A stretch of 64,000 nt of DNA from Setaria digitata (Eukaryota > Nematoda > Chromadorea > Rhabditida > Setariidae), in assembly GCA_003640385.1 (NCBI GenBank), contig RCAB01000077.1, positions 1 through 64,000 of the forward strand, given 5' to 3'. The position numbers were made by a program, and so were the translations under genes. Below, piece after piece: positions 11,968-24,870 of the stretch (position 1 is the first letter of the stretch; each line of letters opens with the position of its first letter). The notes under the pieces were generated by a model. That model was not told the origin of the DNA, did not search any database, and saw only the letters and a program-made list of their open reading frames with translations.

Positions 11968-13705
11968 TATATTTATTTTTATATATATATTTATTTATTT
12001 ATTTTTATATATATATATTTATTTATATATTTATTTTTATATATATATATATATATATTTATCTATCTATTTATGTTTATATTACTTCTTTTATATTCTT
12101 TCATTTACTTTTTCCTCAAATCTTTATCTCTCAGCATGGGAAATGGTGCTGCAGCTGATGCATGAAGGCGAAATTGACGCCATAAAAAGTGAACATCGCT
12201 TTGCATATGGTAGTATGGGAGATCCAGAGCGCAACATCCCACCATATCAAACGATGGAATATGAAATTGAACTTGTTTGTATTACTGATGGACCGCTGTA
12301 CACAACACTGGGAACAGATGAACTGGTAAAACATATTATGGAATTGAAGGAGAGAGGCAATTATTTCTATAATCGAAAGGAACTGGAGAAAGCAATATAT
12401 GTCTACAAACGGTGAGTCAGTTTTGGGAGTGCCATGGAGTGATTTCATTTTATTCTGATCAGAAAGTGTTCGAAATTTTATTTGGCTGAAGAGCCATTTG
12501 ACTGTAACTTGCAAATTGTGCTGCTAAATTCTGTTAAGCTACAATTTGTGAAGTACCGTGGTTTGCGAGATTATTTATTGACAATTTCTACCAGGTGATT
12601 TGAATGGATTATTTCAATATTATTGTCTTTCAGAAGTACCGAACTAATTGACACACCTACAGAAGATAAAACACTGCGAAATTTGTTGTCTGTAATTTAT
12701 TCCAATTTATCTGTATGCTATGCAAAGGTTGGGAATTTCCTTGAGTATTTTCCCGACTTAAGCATATTTTTTAAACTCTCTTTCCTGTAAATTGAAAAAA
12801 TAATAAAACGATGAGCATATTTAACTGCATAAGATCCACTAGTTTTCGTCCCCCTGATTCATAGACTCATTCTCTTACAGCATCGCTAGCCACAGCTACA
12901 TCAGGATACTTTGAATTTTAATAATGTTTTGAACTGATAAAGTAGTGGTCGGCGGATTATTTCGGATTCGTTGAATTACAAATGTTTATGGAGTGCCGGC
13001 TTCTTAACTGACTCTTATTTCAAACGTTATCTAATATAATTTTTTCTAGCTTTGCGACTGGAAGTTAACTTTGGATGCCTCAAGTGATGCTTTGAATTTG
13101 AATGCTGGGAATACGAAAGCACTGTTTAGGCGAGCAAATGCCTATGCAAATTTAAATTTCATCGAAGAGGCAATCGATACATTGAATACTGCGCATGAAA
13201 TTGATCCCAATGATGAGGTTAGGTATACAAATCAAATCATTGTACTTCAAAAGAAACAAGCAATCGCAAAGTCACATATTTCAGCTTAACATTCTACCTA
13301 TTCAAATAAGTGTAATAAAATGTAAGAAGTTGCTGCCTAAATTTGCATTAGCTGAAACATGGAAGGGTATACGTTTGTGCCCCCACTTCAGCTACGTTTT
13401 TTCTTTTTTTATACACATCACAGCGCGAAATCTGCACGAGATTCTTCTTGTTCAACCAACGGATTTGTTCAATTGAATTCATTATTTAGCTGATTACTAG
13501 AGAACTGAGGCGTCTAAAAGCACGTCTCAAGCTATGCCGTGAGCAGGAGCGTTCACTGTATAAACGAATGTTAGTGGGAGCACATGGAGACAGTGAACAT
13601 CGGAAGTATCACTTTATCCGTCGACTGCGATATTCGATTCTTGCATTCTTCATTGTTGTTTTTGCCTTATTTATTCATTTCCTTCGTATTGTTATGGATT
13701 GGTAG
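10428..13705 (+). CDS. FKBP8: FKBP8-like tail-anchored immunophilin with TPR repeats
   Basis: Eight exons: 10428-10496, 10933-11046, 11182-11334, 11530-11662, 12135-12411, 12634-12727, 13050-13217, 13490-13705. All junctions are GT-AG and in phase, giving 407 residues against about 412 in human FKBP8. An acidic N-terminus is followed by an [12 protein letters not shown] leader and an FKBP fold (about residues 95-200, with VIDAW and FAYGS motifs). TPR repeats follow (about 215-335), then a basic stretch and a single hydrophobic helix (about 384-404) four to five residues from the end. That order is diagnostic of FKBP8/FKBP38, which sits in mitochondrial and ER membranes, binds HSP90 through its TPRs and affects BCL2 and mitophagy in mammals. 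The pocket tryptophan and tyrosine are kept, but I cannot tell whether isomerase activity is. The first exon and start are the least certain parts. The gene converges on CLN3. Confidence 0.92.
11881..12080. repeat. TA and TTTA microsatellite in an FKBP8 intron
   Basis: Alternating (TA)n and (TTTA)n runs fill the intron between the 11530-11662 and 12135-12411 exons. They produce an apparent open frame rich in Tyr, Ile, Phe and Leu that reads into the true exon. That frame is an artefact, and the exon is set by the CAG acceptor at 12132-12134. Confidence 0.95.
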
Positions 13706-13946
13706 GATTAGAAGCATCGAAACTAAACTGAGGTGATGCTCACTTCATAATAATACAATAACCTTACTTTCGAAAGTTCGTGGAAACAATTTTTGGAAAA
13801 AATAGGTCTAAACAAATTTTCATTTGTTGACTAGAAACATTAGCGGGCCTCGTGTCATAAGCTAGATTTTGAAAGGAATTACCGTCATTCTCAGGGTTAA
13901 TATTACTTCTTTCCTTTATTCGCTCTCTATATTATGTTGATTGCAG

Positions 13947-13952
13947 AATAAA
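13947..13952 (+). terminator. Poly(A) signal AATAAA, FKBP8-like gene
   Basis: A canonical AATAAA lies about 240 bases after the FKBP8-like stop codon, on its strand. Confidence 0.5.
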
Positions 13953-14049
13953 CATTTATTTCGTTGAGGCCTTTTTGATTATCCCTCGTCTCAGTAGATA
14001 ACATATGATAAAAACAACATAGAGATAATTGAGTCTTTTATTTCATAAA

Positions 14050-14055
14050 TTTATT
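14050..14055 (-). terminator. Poly(A) signal AATAAA, CLN3 gene
   Basis: TTTATT on the plus strand is AATAAA for the CLN3 transcript, about 190 bases past its stop codon. Confidence 0.5.
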
Positions 14056-14244
14056 GTCAAATCATTGAACTATTATTAAAAGTGAGCTTCAAAATATGTA
14101 ATAATAAGGGACCTTTGAAATTCAAGAAAAAAAAGCCAAAGACCAGTACAGCAACCCAAGCTCCTTGTAATTTTGCAAGAGAGAAAAAGCTTATGGACAA
14201 TTAGTTTAAGAACAGTTATTTCTTCCAGGAGACTGCAGAACAAT

Positions 14245-17200
14245 TTAGAGAGGCATGTTACAGATAAAATTATGGGCTGGTATAGCTAAAAAACCTGCGC
14301 ACACAATACCAAATGAATCGGACATCGAGACGAAACCCAAACTGAACTCCTTTCCTTCAAGTGGGATCTGAAAATTTAGAATTAACCTTAAAGAGAAAAA
14401 AAGCCAATTAAGAAGCATCTGCCCTCCTTGTCCAGAGGACAAGACTCAGGTAATATTGAACAGCTAGACATATTCCGGCTAAGGAAATAGTGAACAATGA
14501 ATGTTGAAAATTAGGGATCCGATTGACGCAGATCAGATGGAACTGTTTGCTAAGAGACAATGTCAGCTCCTTTTGGAGGACAGTCGAAAGCCGTATTTGG
14601 TAAATGGTTGGTATGTTAAACTAAGACAGAAGCTTTCATAAAATGAAAGATACTAAGCAAAATGCCTTCATTTTATACTTTGATATGTTTTGCATGTGGT
14701 CATAAAATTCCCGAATAACTTTTCCTTATTTCGAATCAAACGAATATTTACCACCTGAAAAGGTCATCCAAAATGGTTTGATAGGTTTTAGAGAAATCAC
14801 ACGTCAAGTTCAGAAGTTGCGCCAATACTTCAAGACAAAGAAGTAGTGAAACAAAACAGTTATCCGTAAACAGATTTGTTAACTCACCGACTTATGCAAA
14901 AGACGAAAGATGTTAACATAAGCTGCTCCACCTAACAATCCTTCATAAAAAACGATAATGAATACAATAATAACGTGCGGCATAAATTGCTTCAAAGCGT
15001 CCAAAAATAAAACAACAGCATTTACTGTCTGAAAAATGGATAACTAAATGGTGGAAGTGCCATTAACTGTTGATGAAATAAGCACGAGAAGCACATAGAA
15101 GATATTTCAAAATTACAGTCTAAAAATTTTTTTACCTGTAGAATTGGTATCAGTGGTATAAATGAAGGAGAAATTTGGATAAACTCAACAGAAGAACGTG
15201 AAAGAAATACTCCCAACTGATAGAGCACCTGAATCAAATATAGCTTCAACTATAAGGCAGATAAACAAACTTTAGTTAGATCTCAAAAACCCCTACAATG
15301 CTTACTTGATACCAACGATACTGTCCATGCTGACCAATACCAAATCCATGAGCGCAGTCGAATACGAGTAACTCGAGCTGGAAAATTCCTATACATCGCA
15401 CTTAAAGTTTCGAACAATGAAAAATCTACTTAATTATGCACAGCGAATTCTGCACAGCTACATTCTCCTTGGTTTAAGCTCACTCTTCAGAACTACGTGC
15501 AGAAGATAAGAGTACTTCAAAGCAAAAGATGCTACCTGATCAAAATGGGAAACTAGTGAGATGTCATCGTCTGCTTATCAGCTAATCAGTGAAACATACT
15601 CATCATAACATTGGAGATAACAATAATTAACAAAAGCTGAATGAATTAGAAAAAACATGAAACAATCACTTTCACTTTTCAAGAAATAATTCAACATTTT
15701 GAGTCATTATGGAAATAAATTTTCATGATAACTTACCAATCCTTGGTTAACAAAATATTCTGCAAAATAAACCACAGCAAATGGGAACATGTATTTGAAG
15801 ACGAGAGGCTGGAAAATGAAAAAATTCAGAAAATATGACAGTAACCGCCTTCTCGATCAACCTAAAACTCTATTCCCATGAACTGGGAAACTGAAAACAT
15901 TGAACTGAATTAGGCCACTGAGGAGAAATTATTATAAATATTAACACCTGATAAAAAATGTTATGTCATTATCAAATCACTCTATTCGATTTTTTAAATC
16001 ATAACAAGTCATGAGAAATTACATCACCTTAGCCGTGATCAATTTATCCTTGAAACTTTGTTGGGCAATGGTTGGAACAACTTCACCACTAGAATCATCT
16101 ATAATATGACACATTATTAACAAATTTCAGATTTTTGAATAACAACTATATCTATTTTAATAATTGGTTTGAAATTTTTACATTTGGTAAAATGAGCATC
16201 AAAGTTAGTATCAAACTTCCACCACTCTATCAGACATATACTAATGACAACGCTAAACTTAATGTCAGGGTAGCTTTTGTATAAATTAACATATGAAACA
16301 TTAACTGATCAACTGCGCCGTTTCATCGCCATTGCTTAGGTCGCTTCTTCTTCGTCTGGTTGCTACTGAAATTATCCATTAAAGTCAACTTTTCCCAGTT
16401 CATTGCTGATTCACATTACCAAAAAAAGGACTGGCTGTTAGACTAATTACATAAGTCGCATCCACAAATATATGTGACAAATTAATCTGTAACATTGAAT
16501 AGAGAGTTCATTTTTTGTTTCTTAAAGTGTTAAAAATCAAACACCTACTTCTGTAAGGGACAATGTAAGTTGACAGCTTACATATCGACACTCGGTGTAT
16601 GTCTACAGGTAGTGGCAATAATTTCCAGTAACTAGAAAATTACAAATTAATGAAAAAGCAAATGACAAATTTGTATAATAATCGCAGTAAACTGGGAAGT
16701 GCGAATTTCCTGCTGACATATTTAAACTACACTGTAAATGGTGGATACAAGAACTACGGTAAAGAGCAAAATTAAGGAGAACCTACGTGAAAGCAAAGGT
16801 GAGTGGAACAATCAGCATAAGCAGCAGAGAATTCTGAGGTGTCAATCCTAGCAAATTCTTGTCAGTTAGCATCGCATACGCAAATGAACCGAAAATTCCA
16901 GCACCACCTGTTCCAGATGACCAAGCTCCCACTACATTGCTGCATATAATATTTATTCATTTGTTTACTTATTATATATTTTTACATTTTATTATATATT
17001 TTGAGTTTAAAAATCTCTTTTCTCAAACTACTGAACAAAGTTTTGATAATGTCATGCTGAACTGAGTTATAAAAGAGCATGAAGATAACGTCATAAGTGC
17101 AACAACTCCGACATATTGATATTCAACACTTCAACTAATGCTACACTTCGGACATTTTTCAGTGGAAAAATGGACATATGCTAAAATATTTGGATTCTTT

Positions 17201-18601
17201 TCGGTGTATTTTTTATTTCTCAAAATGTCATTTATTAATGCCACAAATAAGCAAAAAATATTGGAAAACAATTATCCTTGCAAATTGCATAAGACAACTG
17301 ATTTAATCTCAAAATCCGGAGATCACAGCAGTAAAAATGAAGTAATACTTACTATGAAAAATATGTTGTCAGAGATAAAAATGTAACTTCTCCAGCACCT
17401 GCTCCAATGCTTGCTAAGGCAACACCTGCAAGAACTCTCTTTATTATTTCCTATGGAGAACACTTTTTAGTTAACCTCAAAATTGCAACCGGTTATAAAA
17501 TTATAACTTTTATACATTAATACTAACTTCAGGAGAAGAGTCGATGCCTGACTAGCGCAACTGCGCTAGAAACTATTGATATATAATTTGAAGAGAAAAA
17601 ACTAACCAATTAAACTCATAGTAACGTTTTTTGAAAAAGCAACCACCAAGAAACTGCTTATCTGAAGCAGAACGATGAACAAATGTCGCATACTGCAATT
17701 TTGTGCAAAAGTCTGATCAAACTATACACAAAATAGGAAAAGATAAAAGTAGTGACAGTTTTTCAAAATATGCAAGTAAAAAAATTGAAACCATAAAGCT
17801 CTATAATTTGGATTCTTCAACTCAAACTAAAAAGTTTATCGCTCACCCAAAACAGACACGATGCATAACGAATGGATAAAATATTTTTATAACCAAACTT
17901 GGTATAATATTAGCTAGCAACACTGAACCGGTTGACAATGGTTGGCAATGACGATGAGCTACTGAACTCTGAAATACTACACTATGCCGTTATAAAATTA
18001 CGTTATCAAAGTTGCCGTGTCATCGAGTATTAACGACCACTAAACTGTAAGCATTAACTGACAAATTATTTTCGAACCACAACATAGAAAAATGCCAATT
18101 TTTATAGGACCTTCCCTTACTTTGCTCACTGAGTGATTTTGAAACAAAAATATAATTTATAGACAATTTACCTTTTTTACTAGTTGATATCAATAGCAAG
18201 AACTCTTACAGGAAAAGTAACCTGACAAGGATCGTCCATACCTTTGGAGGAAGCTTTACGACTATCCTCCACTGACAGTATATCTTCCGCTGCACTAAGC
18301 ATAATTACATATGCAAAATTGTTGCATAAGCCGAGCAACCTGAATAACAATTAAACTACGCTGAGTTATTTCGAGAGAGCTAATTTATTTTATGAAAATA
18401 AGTTGTAAACTATAAGTGATAGTTATCCAAATACGATTAAAAACTAAAAATTTAAAAAGAAAAAGTGAGTGGGACGCTAGGATATTTCACTGGTATTATT
18501 AAGTAATTCACGTTTGAGTCAATCATTTAACACATTTACCAGAAAGCTAATTGACTTCTTGAACTGCTGTAACTAGCAGATGCAACTTCAACTGTTGACA
18601 T
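14245..18601 (-). CDS. CLN3: Battenin (CLN3) lysosomal membrane protein
   Basis: Thirteen minus-strand exons in transcript order: 18601-18540, 18339-18222, 17968-17847, 17692-17607, 17425-17353, 16939-16787, 16355-16306, 16098-16028, 15808-15737, 15377-15306, 15228-15136, 15028-14888, 14367-14245. Phases agree throughout, giving 411 residues (human CLN3 has 438). CLN3 hallmarks are in order: FWLLGLCNNFAYVIMLSAA near residue 20, GEVTFLSL, WSSGTGGAG, VVYFAEYFVNQGL, QYRWYQVLYQLGVFLSRSS, FYEGLLGGAAYVN (about 351-363) and the terminal SDSFGIVCAGFLAIPAHNFIC. The protein is a multipass lysosomal/endosomal transporter-fold protein; human CLN3 is linked to glycerophosphodiester clearance and juvenile Batten disease. 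The small exon 16355-16306, in the variable cytoplasmic loop, is the least certain. The C-terminus ends NMPL, so the CAAX-like end known in mammals is not evident. Confidence 0.94.
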
Positions 18602-18620
18602 CTTCTCAGTGACCTGAAAA
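18602..18620 (-). other. Candidate spliced-leader acceptor of CLN3
   Basis: On the minus strand a pyrimidine-rich CTGAAAATTTTCAG ends at 18614, only 12 bases before the ATG at 18601, with no coding exon upstream. This is the arrangement of a nematode trans-splice site. Confidence 0.6.
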
Positions 18621-21600
18621 TTTTCAGTTGAGGTTGAATATCACGAGAGTACTGAACATGAATCGCTTTAGGAAGGCAATGAAGTTTTATTATTCGATGA
18701 AATATTAGCACTAGTGAATACCTAGTTCCCTGTTTCTTCCATTAATAAGAAATACTAATGAAAATTGGTAAATTGTGATAAATGAAAATTTTTTATACCT
18801 ATTGCATAACCAAAGAACTCAATTCGTAAAATTTCTTTTCCATTTACTTGAATAATTTTTCGAAATTTGTTGAACAAACATTCTGAAAATGGAGTAAATA
18901 ATATGACATGACATAAATAAAACAGAAATCCAACTTTTCAACTCCACCAAAATTTCCTTTTTGTAATCTCACTGCAGTTACGAGTACTCCTTCTCATCCT
19001 TTTCTGTTAATCTCATCATTTGTCGATTTCTTTTCTAAATTTAAGGGAAAATGAAAAACAACAAGCAATTTCATCCGTATGTCAAGTACGCCCTACCAGT
19101 CGATTACCTGGTGCCAACCTCTGCTGGAACAACGATTTTTCAGAGTGTCTCATTTTTCAACAATGTACGGAACAATATGAAAAAGTATTTCCTGCTCGGA
19201 TTGTTAAATTTGAATAATCAGCTGAAATATTTCGCTAAGGAATTCACTTCTCGGTACGACTCACTTTTCATCTTCTTCACCAGTTGAACACTATTAATTT
19301 AGTCCTTTAGAAGCAAGTTTACGCGATTCGCTGATACGAATTGCATATTAAACAAATAAGTTAAAACTAAAATCCAAAAAAGGACTATTTTCGTCTTAAA
19401 CAATTTTCCCATTTTTTAGGAGGGAATGGGTGGAAATAGTGGAATTTCATTTTAAAATTTCAATTTGTAGTAAACCTTGGTTTGTATTAAGCATCACTTA
19501 ACATGAAAAATGCCATTAGGAAAACCTAATGACAAACTATGTATGTCGGAATATAGTTTTATTGAAAATTTAGTTTAGTCGAAAAAGTTTGGTTTAAAGT
19601 CGAAATCTCGCTTTTCGCTTCTCTTGCATAATTACATAACTAACCAATTAAAATTTTGCAAAATCCGATCGCAGTATTGTGGTCTCATTTGTTTTCAAAT
19701 ACCTGAATGTCATTACAGATGTGAAAGTAAGAAATCATTCATGTCGAGGAATGAATTTGTTACTCTAAATTGTACCAACTAATAGACGTCATCACATGAA
19801 ATGGTATTGCATATTTTCTGAATACATGTCAATTTTCAGTTCCTCCGCTCAAAATCTTGAAAATGTCAGACAAACCTATTAAATCGTTGGTTAATTTGTT
19901 GCTACTGGTCTGCAAATTAAATAAATAATTTTAAAAATCAGCCTTTCAGCTAAATTTTACGACCATGTTACCTTTATAACAAACAATGTGCCAGGTTATT
20001 GAAATTCCCCGAAATATTTTAGGTAAAGCAGCAATACCAAATTCAGTAACATACATGGCAATATTATACATTTGTAAATTATCTTCTCACTCTCTAGACC
20101 TATTTGTGCTAATTGAAATTTAATTTTTGTGAAGGGATAATAATTAATCATTAAATTATAAAGTGGGGATGGAGAAAAAATTGTTGCAAAAGATGGGATT
20201 AGTAAGTAATGGAATACGATGAGTTTGTTGTTAAGTTCCATGACTGAGGAGCATGGAGGCGCAGAAACCCGAAAGCTAATGAAAATGTAAGAAGAAGCAA
20301 AAGTAATTAGGAAAGATTATCTGGCTTAACGATGTGATACCGATGTTCTTCGATGATGTCGATGTTTCCACTTCCCGACATTCTAATTTAATTACAATGA
20401 ATTTGCTAAAATTTAATCGTGTCTGAACGGTTGTTGACTTTTCTACCAGACATGGCCATTTGTCAGCTCAGTTCTCGAAAAACAAGTTTACGAAGGTAGC
20501 GAACAAACTTTTCGCTTAGTGTAACGTTGATTTGGTTTGGTGCAGGCTTAATTTAATCCTATTCATTTCAATTTACTTAATTCATTCAAATATTATTGAA
20601 TTTAACTTATTTCAATTTAACTCTTTCTCCTCATTCATTTTATAGCGCCTAATTTTTCATTTTTCAACAGCAACAAATTGTCTTTGGTGAATTCTACAAT
20701 TCTGTAATAATCAAGCTTTTATTTTTCTTTTCTTTCATTTTTCTCTCAACTGCAAAATCCTTCCATTTATTTCCAGCATACCATGTCTGACTGCTTAGAT
20801 CATCCATTTAAATGAAAATATGCCATTTTCAATCTTGTTTACATTTTTATTTATCACTTAAAATGCTATATCGAATAGATTTTAATAATAACAAATAGTT
20901 TTATCATTCAGTATTTTCTTGAATTGAATTGAATTGCACACGAATTGACTGATCATCTTTAAACACTGATTAACCAGTTTAAGGAATCGAAGTGGCCAAG
21001 TGTAGACATCCAAGATAATCAGACAACTTACCAGTACGATTCTTCCAGTCTTCTTTTAAATCATACTTAACAGTACATTAGCAATAAAATTATCACTTAA
21101 TGAATAACATCATCGGTGAGCTTGACCATTTTGACTCATCGTCAAAACGAATTGATCTTTTATCGGTGATAATAGAGAACTCTTGATTCATCCTATTTTT
21201 TAATCACTCATTTACATCTTTTGATAAATAATCCCTTTTTTTTTTCTCTCTCTCTCTCTCTCTTCTATCATCTAACTCTGGCTACGATTTATCACATTTA
21301 ATTTGGCCAAATTAATTAAATTAGGCATATTGCATACATAATACAAATAATTAAATGAAGTATATATCATATTACGTATATCTGGAGAAGATCACGAATT
21401 AAATTAATCTCAATGCATAGTCATAATTAATAAAGTAGTATACGCAGACACATATTACGAACATCTTCACTTTTATACTGAATAACAATACATAATTGTA
21501 ATCATGATATGACTGATAACATTTAAGTATTTTCACCACATATCATATGTGCATATGTCAAAAAATATTTACAAAATGAGTTTTTCAAAGAAAGTGATAA

Positions 21601-23203
21601 CAAATCACTAATGCTTCATTGATAAGTTTCTGAATCATTGTATTCAAATGAACCACCATTTTTTGATGCATCCGCTGAAGAAGACAATCTGTTGCATCCA
21701 TCTGAAAACACAAAGAACAAAAAAAATCAGCCGCCTTTATCAGTCTGTAACAAAAATGATTTTAATGACATTTCATGTCTCTTTTTTCTTTTTTTAAATG
21801 ATGAATAATTGTAGTCTGTTGTAATTTGATCGGAAATGAATGCACTATTTTTGTTTGCAAGGATCTTCAACTTTTGTCTTTCTTGCTGAAAAGTCTTCAT
21901 TGTCGTATAAATTAGCCAGAATTTCTTTTTGGTTTAATTTTCGAGGAGAGAGAAAGAAGAAAGAAGGAAAGAAAGAAAGAAAGTGACTTTTGTTTTGGAT
22001 CGGTTTAATGACAAAAAGTAATTGTCCACGAAACGCAGGCTGTACATCAATCAAATCTTTTTGGACTATAAACGCCACCATCTCTTTCCTTTCTGGCCAT
22101 CTATAAAACAGTTAATATTCAATCTTACTTTCTAGCATTCATCATTCAACCATTTCCAACCAGAAATCTTTCAGTTCTTGATGCATTTCTGATTAAATTC
22201 ACAATCTCACTCCAATTCTTCCACATCTATTTCTCCTCCATTGCACGCTCCTTCTTCTCTCTCCCTCATCACTTCCTCTAAATAAAGTAAAACAAAAAGT
22301 GCTACAGTGTGCTACATTAATCAAAAGCTGCTACTACTGCTTCTTTGTGTGTGTGGTCAGTTTTAATTTTTGCATATGGAATTTGAGTGAATTTAAATGA
22401 AATTTGTTGAATTATTTAGCAAGCACTATTTGCTTGAATGGACAAGACAGTATGATCTGACATTAATGAACGACAAGAATTTGAAATGGAAATTACTGTT
22501 TATCCCTATCAGCTTCAAATAAATACCGAAATTCAAATACCAACAAATTCCTTTCATTTTGTACCCGAAAATAAAAGAGCAGAAATTAATTTAGACATTG
22601 TTTCCCTTTTATTAATTGGCAAGGAAGAAAATTTATTTTAATGAAGTATTTCTACTTCATTAGTGAGTGATCTTTGTGGTTTTTAGTTGAATTTAAATCA
22701 TAAGCACGAACAATTCTTTAAGTCTCAGCCACTTTAAACCTGTACATTTTCTCTGCAATAGCAATGACAAAATTAGTGCAAAAACTTTGCGAATATCCGT
22801 AAGTGATGAGCCGAACTGCTACTTATGATCCTTTTTGGACCTCGGAACTGTATCGGTATATAGGGAACATTTATAATTAATCCTTGTTACCTTGTTGAAT
22901 GCTTTCTTCTTTCTTCAAATGACGAATTTTAAATTACTTGAAGAAATGTCTAGTTTAATGTTCCTAATTATTTAAAATATACAGTGTGGATAAGAGTGGA
23001 AACTGTGAAGTTTTGCTTCATTTTCTTTTGGAATCTGATTTTCAGAAAGAGGCAAAAAGAGAAAGAAATTCAAATTTGATAAAATAATTTGTTGTGCAAT
23101 TGATGGCAACAAAATAATTCTCCAATCAAAATTAAATTCCCTTGGATATGCTTGGATGTGGAAGAATGGAATATTTCATGAAATCAATGTTGTGATCAAT
23201 CTT

Positions 23204-23418
23204 TGATATCAATTATTCTGAAAAAATCAATTAATCAATCAATTAAATGATATACTAATCAGTATAGCGTCAATTTTTTTAGTGAAAAATTGCATTAAAA
23301 ATGAATCACTNTGATATCAATTATTCTGAAAAAATCAATTAATCAATCAATTAAATGATATACCAATCAGTATAGCGTCAATTTTTTTAGTGAAAAATTG
23401 CATTAAAAATGAATCACT
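23204..23418. repeat. 107-bp direct duplication around a single N
   Basis: The block 23204-23310 recurs at 23312-23418 with one visible substitution (actaatcag versus accaatcag). The copies meet exactly at the N at 23311. This is the same signature as at 4419 and 30262, and most simply an unmerged contig overlap. Confidence 0.9.
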
Positions 23419-24540
23419 TAACATAAATGAATGATTTTGTCCTTTGACCTCTGTACGCTAAGAAGAGTTGAGCTATTTCCATGGCAAACTTTAGTTTTTC
23501 CATGCACTACTCAGAAGAGTTACATCGGATCCATGTACTTGTCAATGGCTTATCTGAAAATGACAGTTCTGTCAAACTGAGTAAATAATCTATGAAAAAA
23601 AGGAAGAATCCATCACCTTTTACGTCAGTCTTTTTGATACGTTCAGATACTGCAATGGGTAGGTATGCATTGGGTAGTAGTGAGACGACGTAAACTTACG
23701 TGATATGTGTTGTATTATTAAATGACAAGTGAACACATACAACCTAAACGATTTTATTTGGTATGTAACATTAAGAATTAATTTAAGTTTTTATGAAATG
23801 ACAATGAAACATTTATAGAACACTAACAAAGGATATTAAAGATATTTTTTCCGGTCAACAGCACTTTTTTATTCGAAAAAAAGTTGAAGTTTTGTCAGAA
23901 AAAAGTTTTATAATGAAAAATTATTTTGAAAATGATTATTTGGACATGGTGAATTTCGTCTATTCCTGTGTTTTCCTTCTTCACATATCTTTTTCTTAAT
24001 TCTTTCTTACATTTTTCTAATAAAAATCAAATTGCTATTTAAATGAGAATGTACGCATGAGTTGTTGGTTGTTATGGTGAAAAAAAAAGGAGTGCTTTCA
24101 AGTTTTCTCGAGAAAACGGATAGTAATGGATCCTCACTTCTGTTTTCATTTTCTTTACTCTCTATATGTTTGAAAGTTATGCCTCAAAGATGAAAAGAGA
24201 CTTAGTATTGCTTGGCTTTCTATCTGACTACTGTTCAATTATTTGAGACTGATTATAGATGAGGAAGGAAACGATGCCGTTGCCCGTGGCGAATCCACAA
24301 ATTGTACTTTTTTCGTCTACTTTTTTCTCCACTCATTCGCTTTATTCACTCGTCAGACTACTGTTTGAAATGAAGAAAATCGTTTTCTGAAACCAACATG
24401 CAGATATCTTCAACCCTTTGAAGATGTCAACTTCAGATACAATATTTATTTATTTCAGCATTAACTAATCTATCTCATTCACACAAACTTTTGTTATTCT
24501 TTTTCTTTTTGTCGACAAACTTCGAAGTTTTCCATTTGCA

Positions 24541-24870
24541 AATGAAGTGAGTTATGCAAATAATGATGATAATTATGGTCGTAATCATGCTAATAGTAAT
24601 TAATGATGATAATGGTAGCGATGGTTACGATGATAGTCAAGATTAATCATAGTGGTGACGATGACGGTTATGATAATATGATAATAATAGAAGTGATAAT
24701 GTTGATTACAATATAATGTTTTTGGTGGTAGTGATAATGACGATGATAATGTAATGTGATGATAATAATGGCGATGTTAACATCTGGTGATGGTGATGAT
24801 TGTGATGTTACTGATTTGAATAATGGTAACAATAATGAAGATAACCTGGATGATAAAAATGATGTTGAAG
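24541..24870. repeat. Degenerate GAT/AAT trinucleotide-rich tract
   Basis: Roughly 330 bases are dominated by imperfect gatgat, gataat and ggtgat steps, strongly purine-rich on the plus strand. Both strands give low-complexity open frames (Asp/Asn-rich on plus, His/Ile-rich on minus). No start context, splice partner or domain is present, so I treat it as a decayed microsatellite. Confidence 0.75.

Larger units (their letters stand above)
13706..14244. other. Convergent 3' intergenic region
   Basis: This 539-bp gap lies between the stops of the FKBP8-like (+) and CLN3 (-) genes. It contains one AATAAA on each strand, about 100 bp apart, so both 3' UTRs can fit without overlapping much. Nothing else is visible. 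Confidence 0.7.

Noticed and set aside
11822..12415. 197-codon frame with a long Tyr/Ile/Phe-rich start
   Set aside because: The first part is a translated TA/TTTA microsatellite in an intron. Only the part from 12135 is a real exon, of the FKBP8-like gene.
19020..19287. Two overlapping plus-strand frames of 65-78 codons
   Set aside because: They show no domain, membrane pattern or joinable exons, and the two frames compete for the same bases.
22639..22662. 10-bp perfect inverted repeat
   Set aside because: A 10-bp stem with a 4-base loop is expected by chance in a window of this length and AT content.
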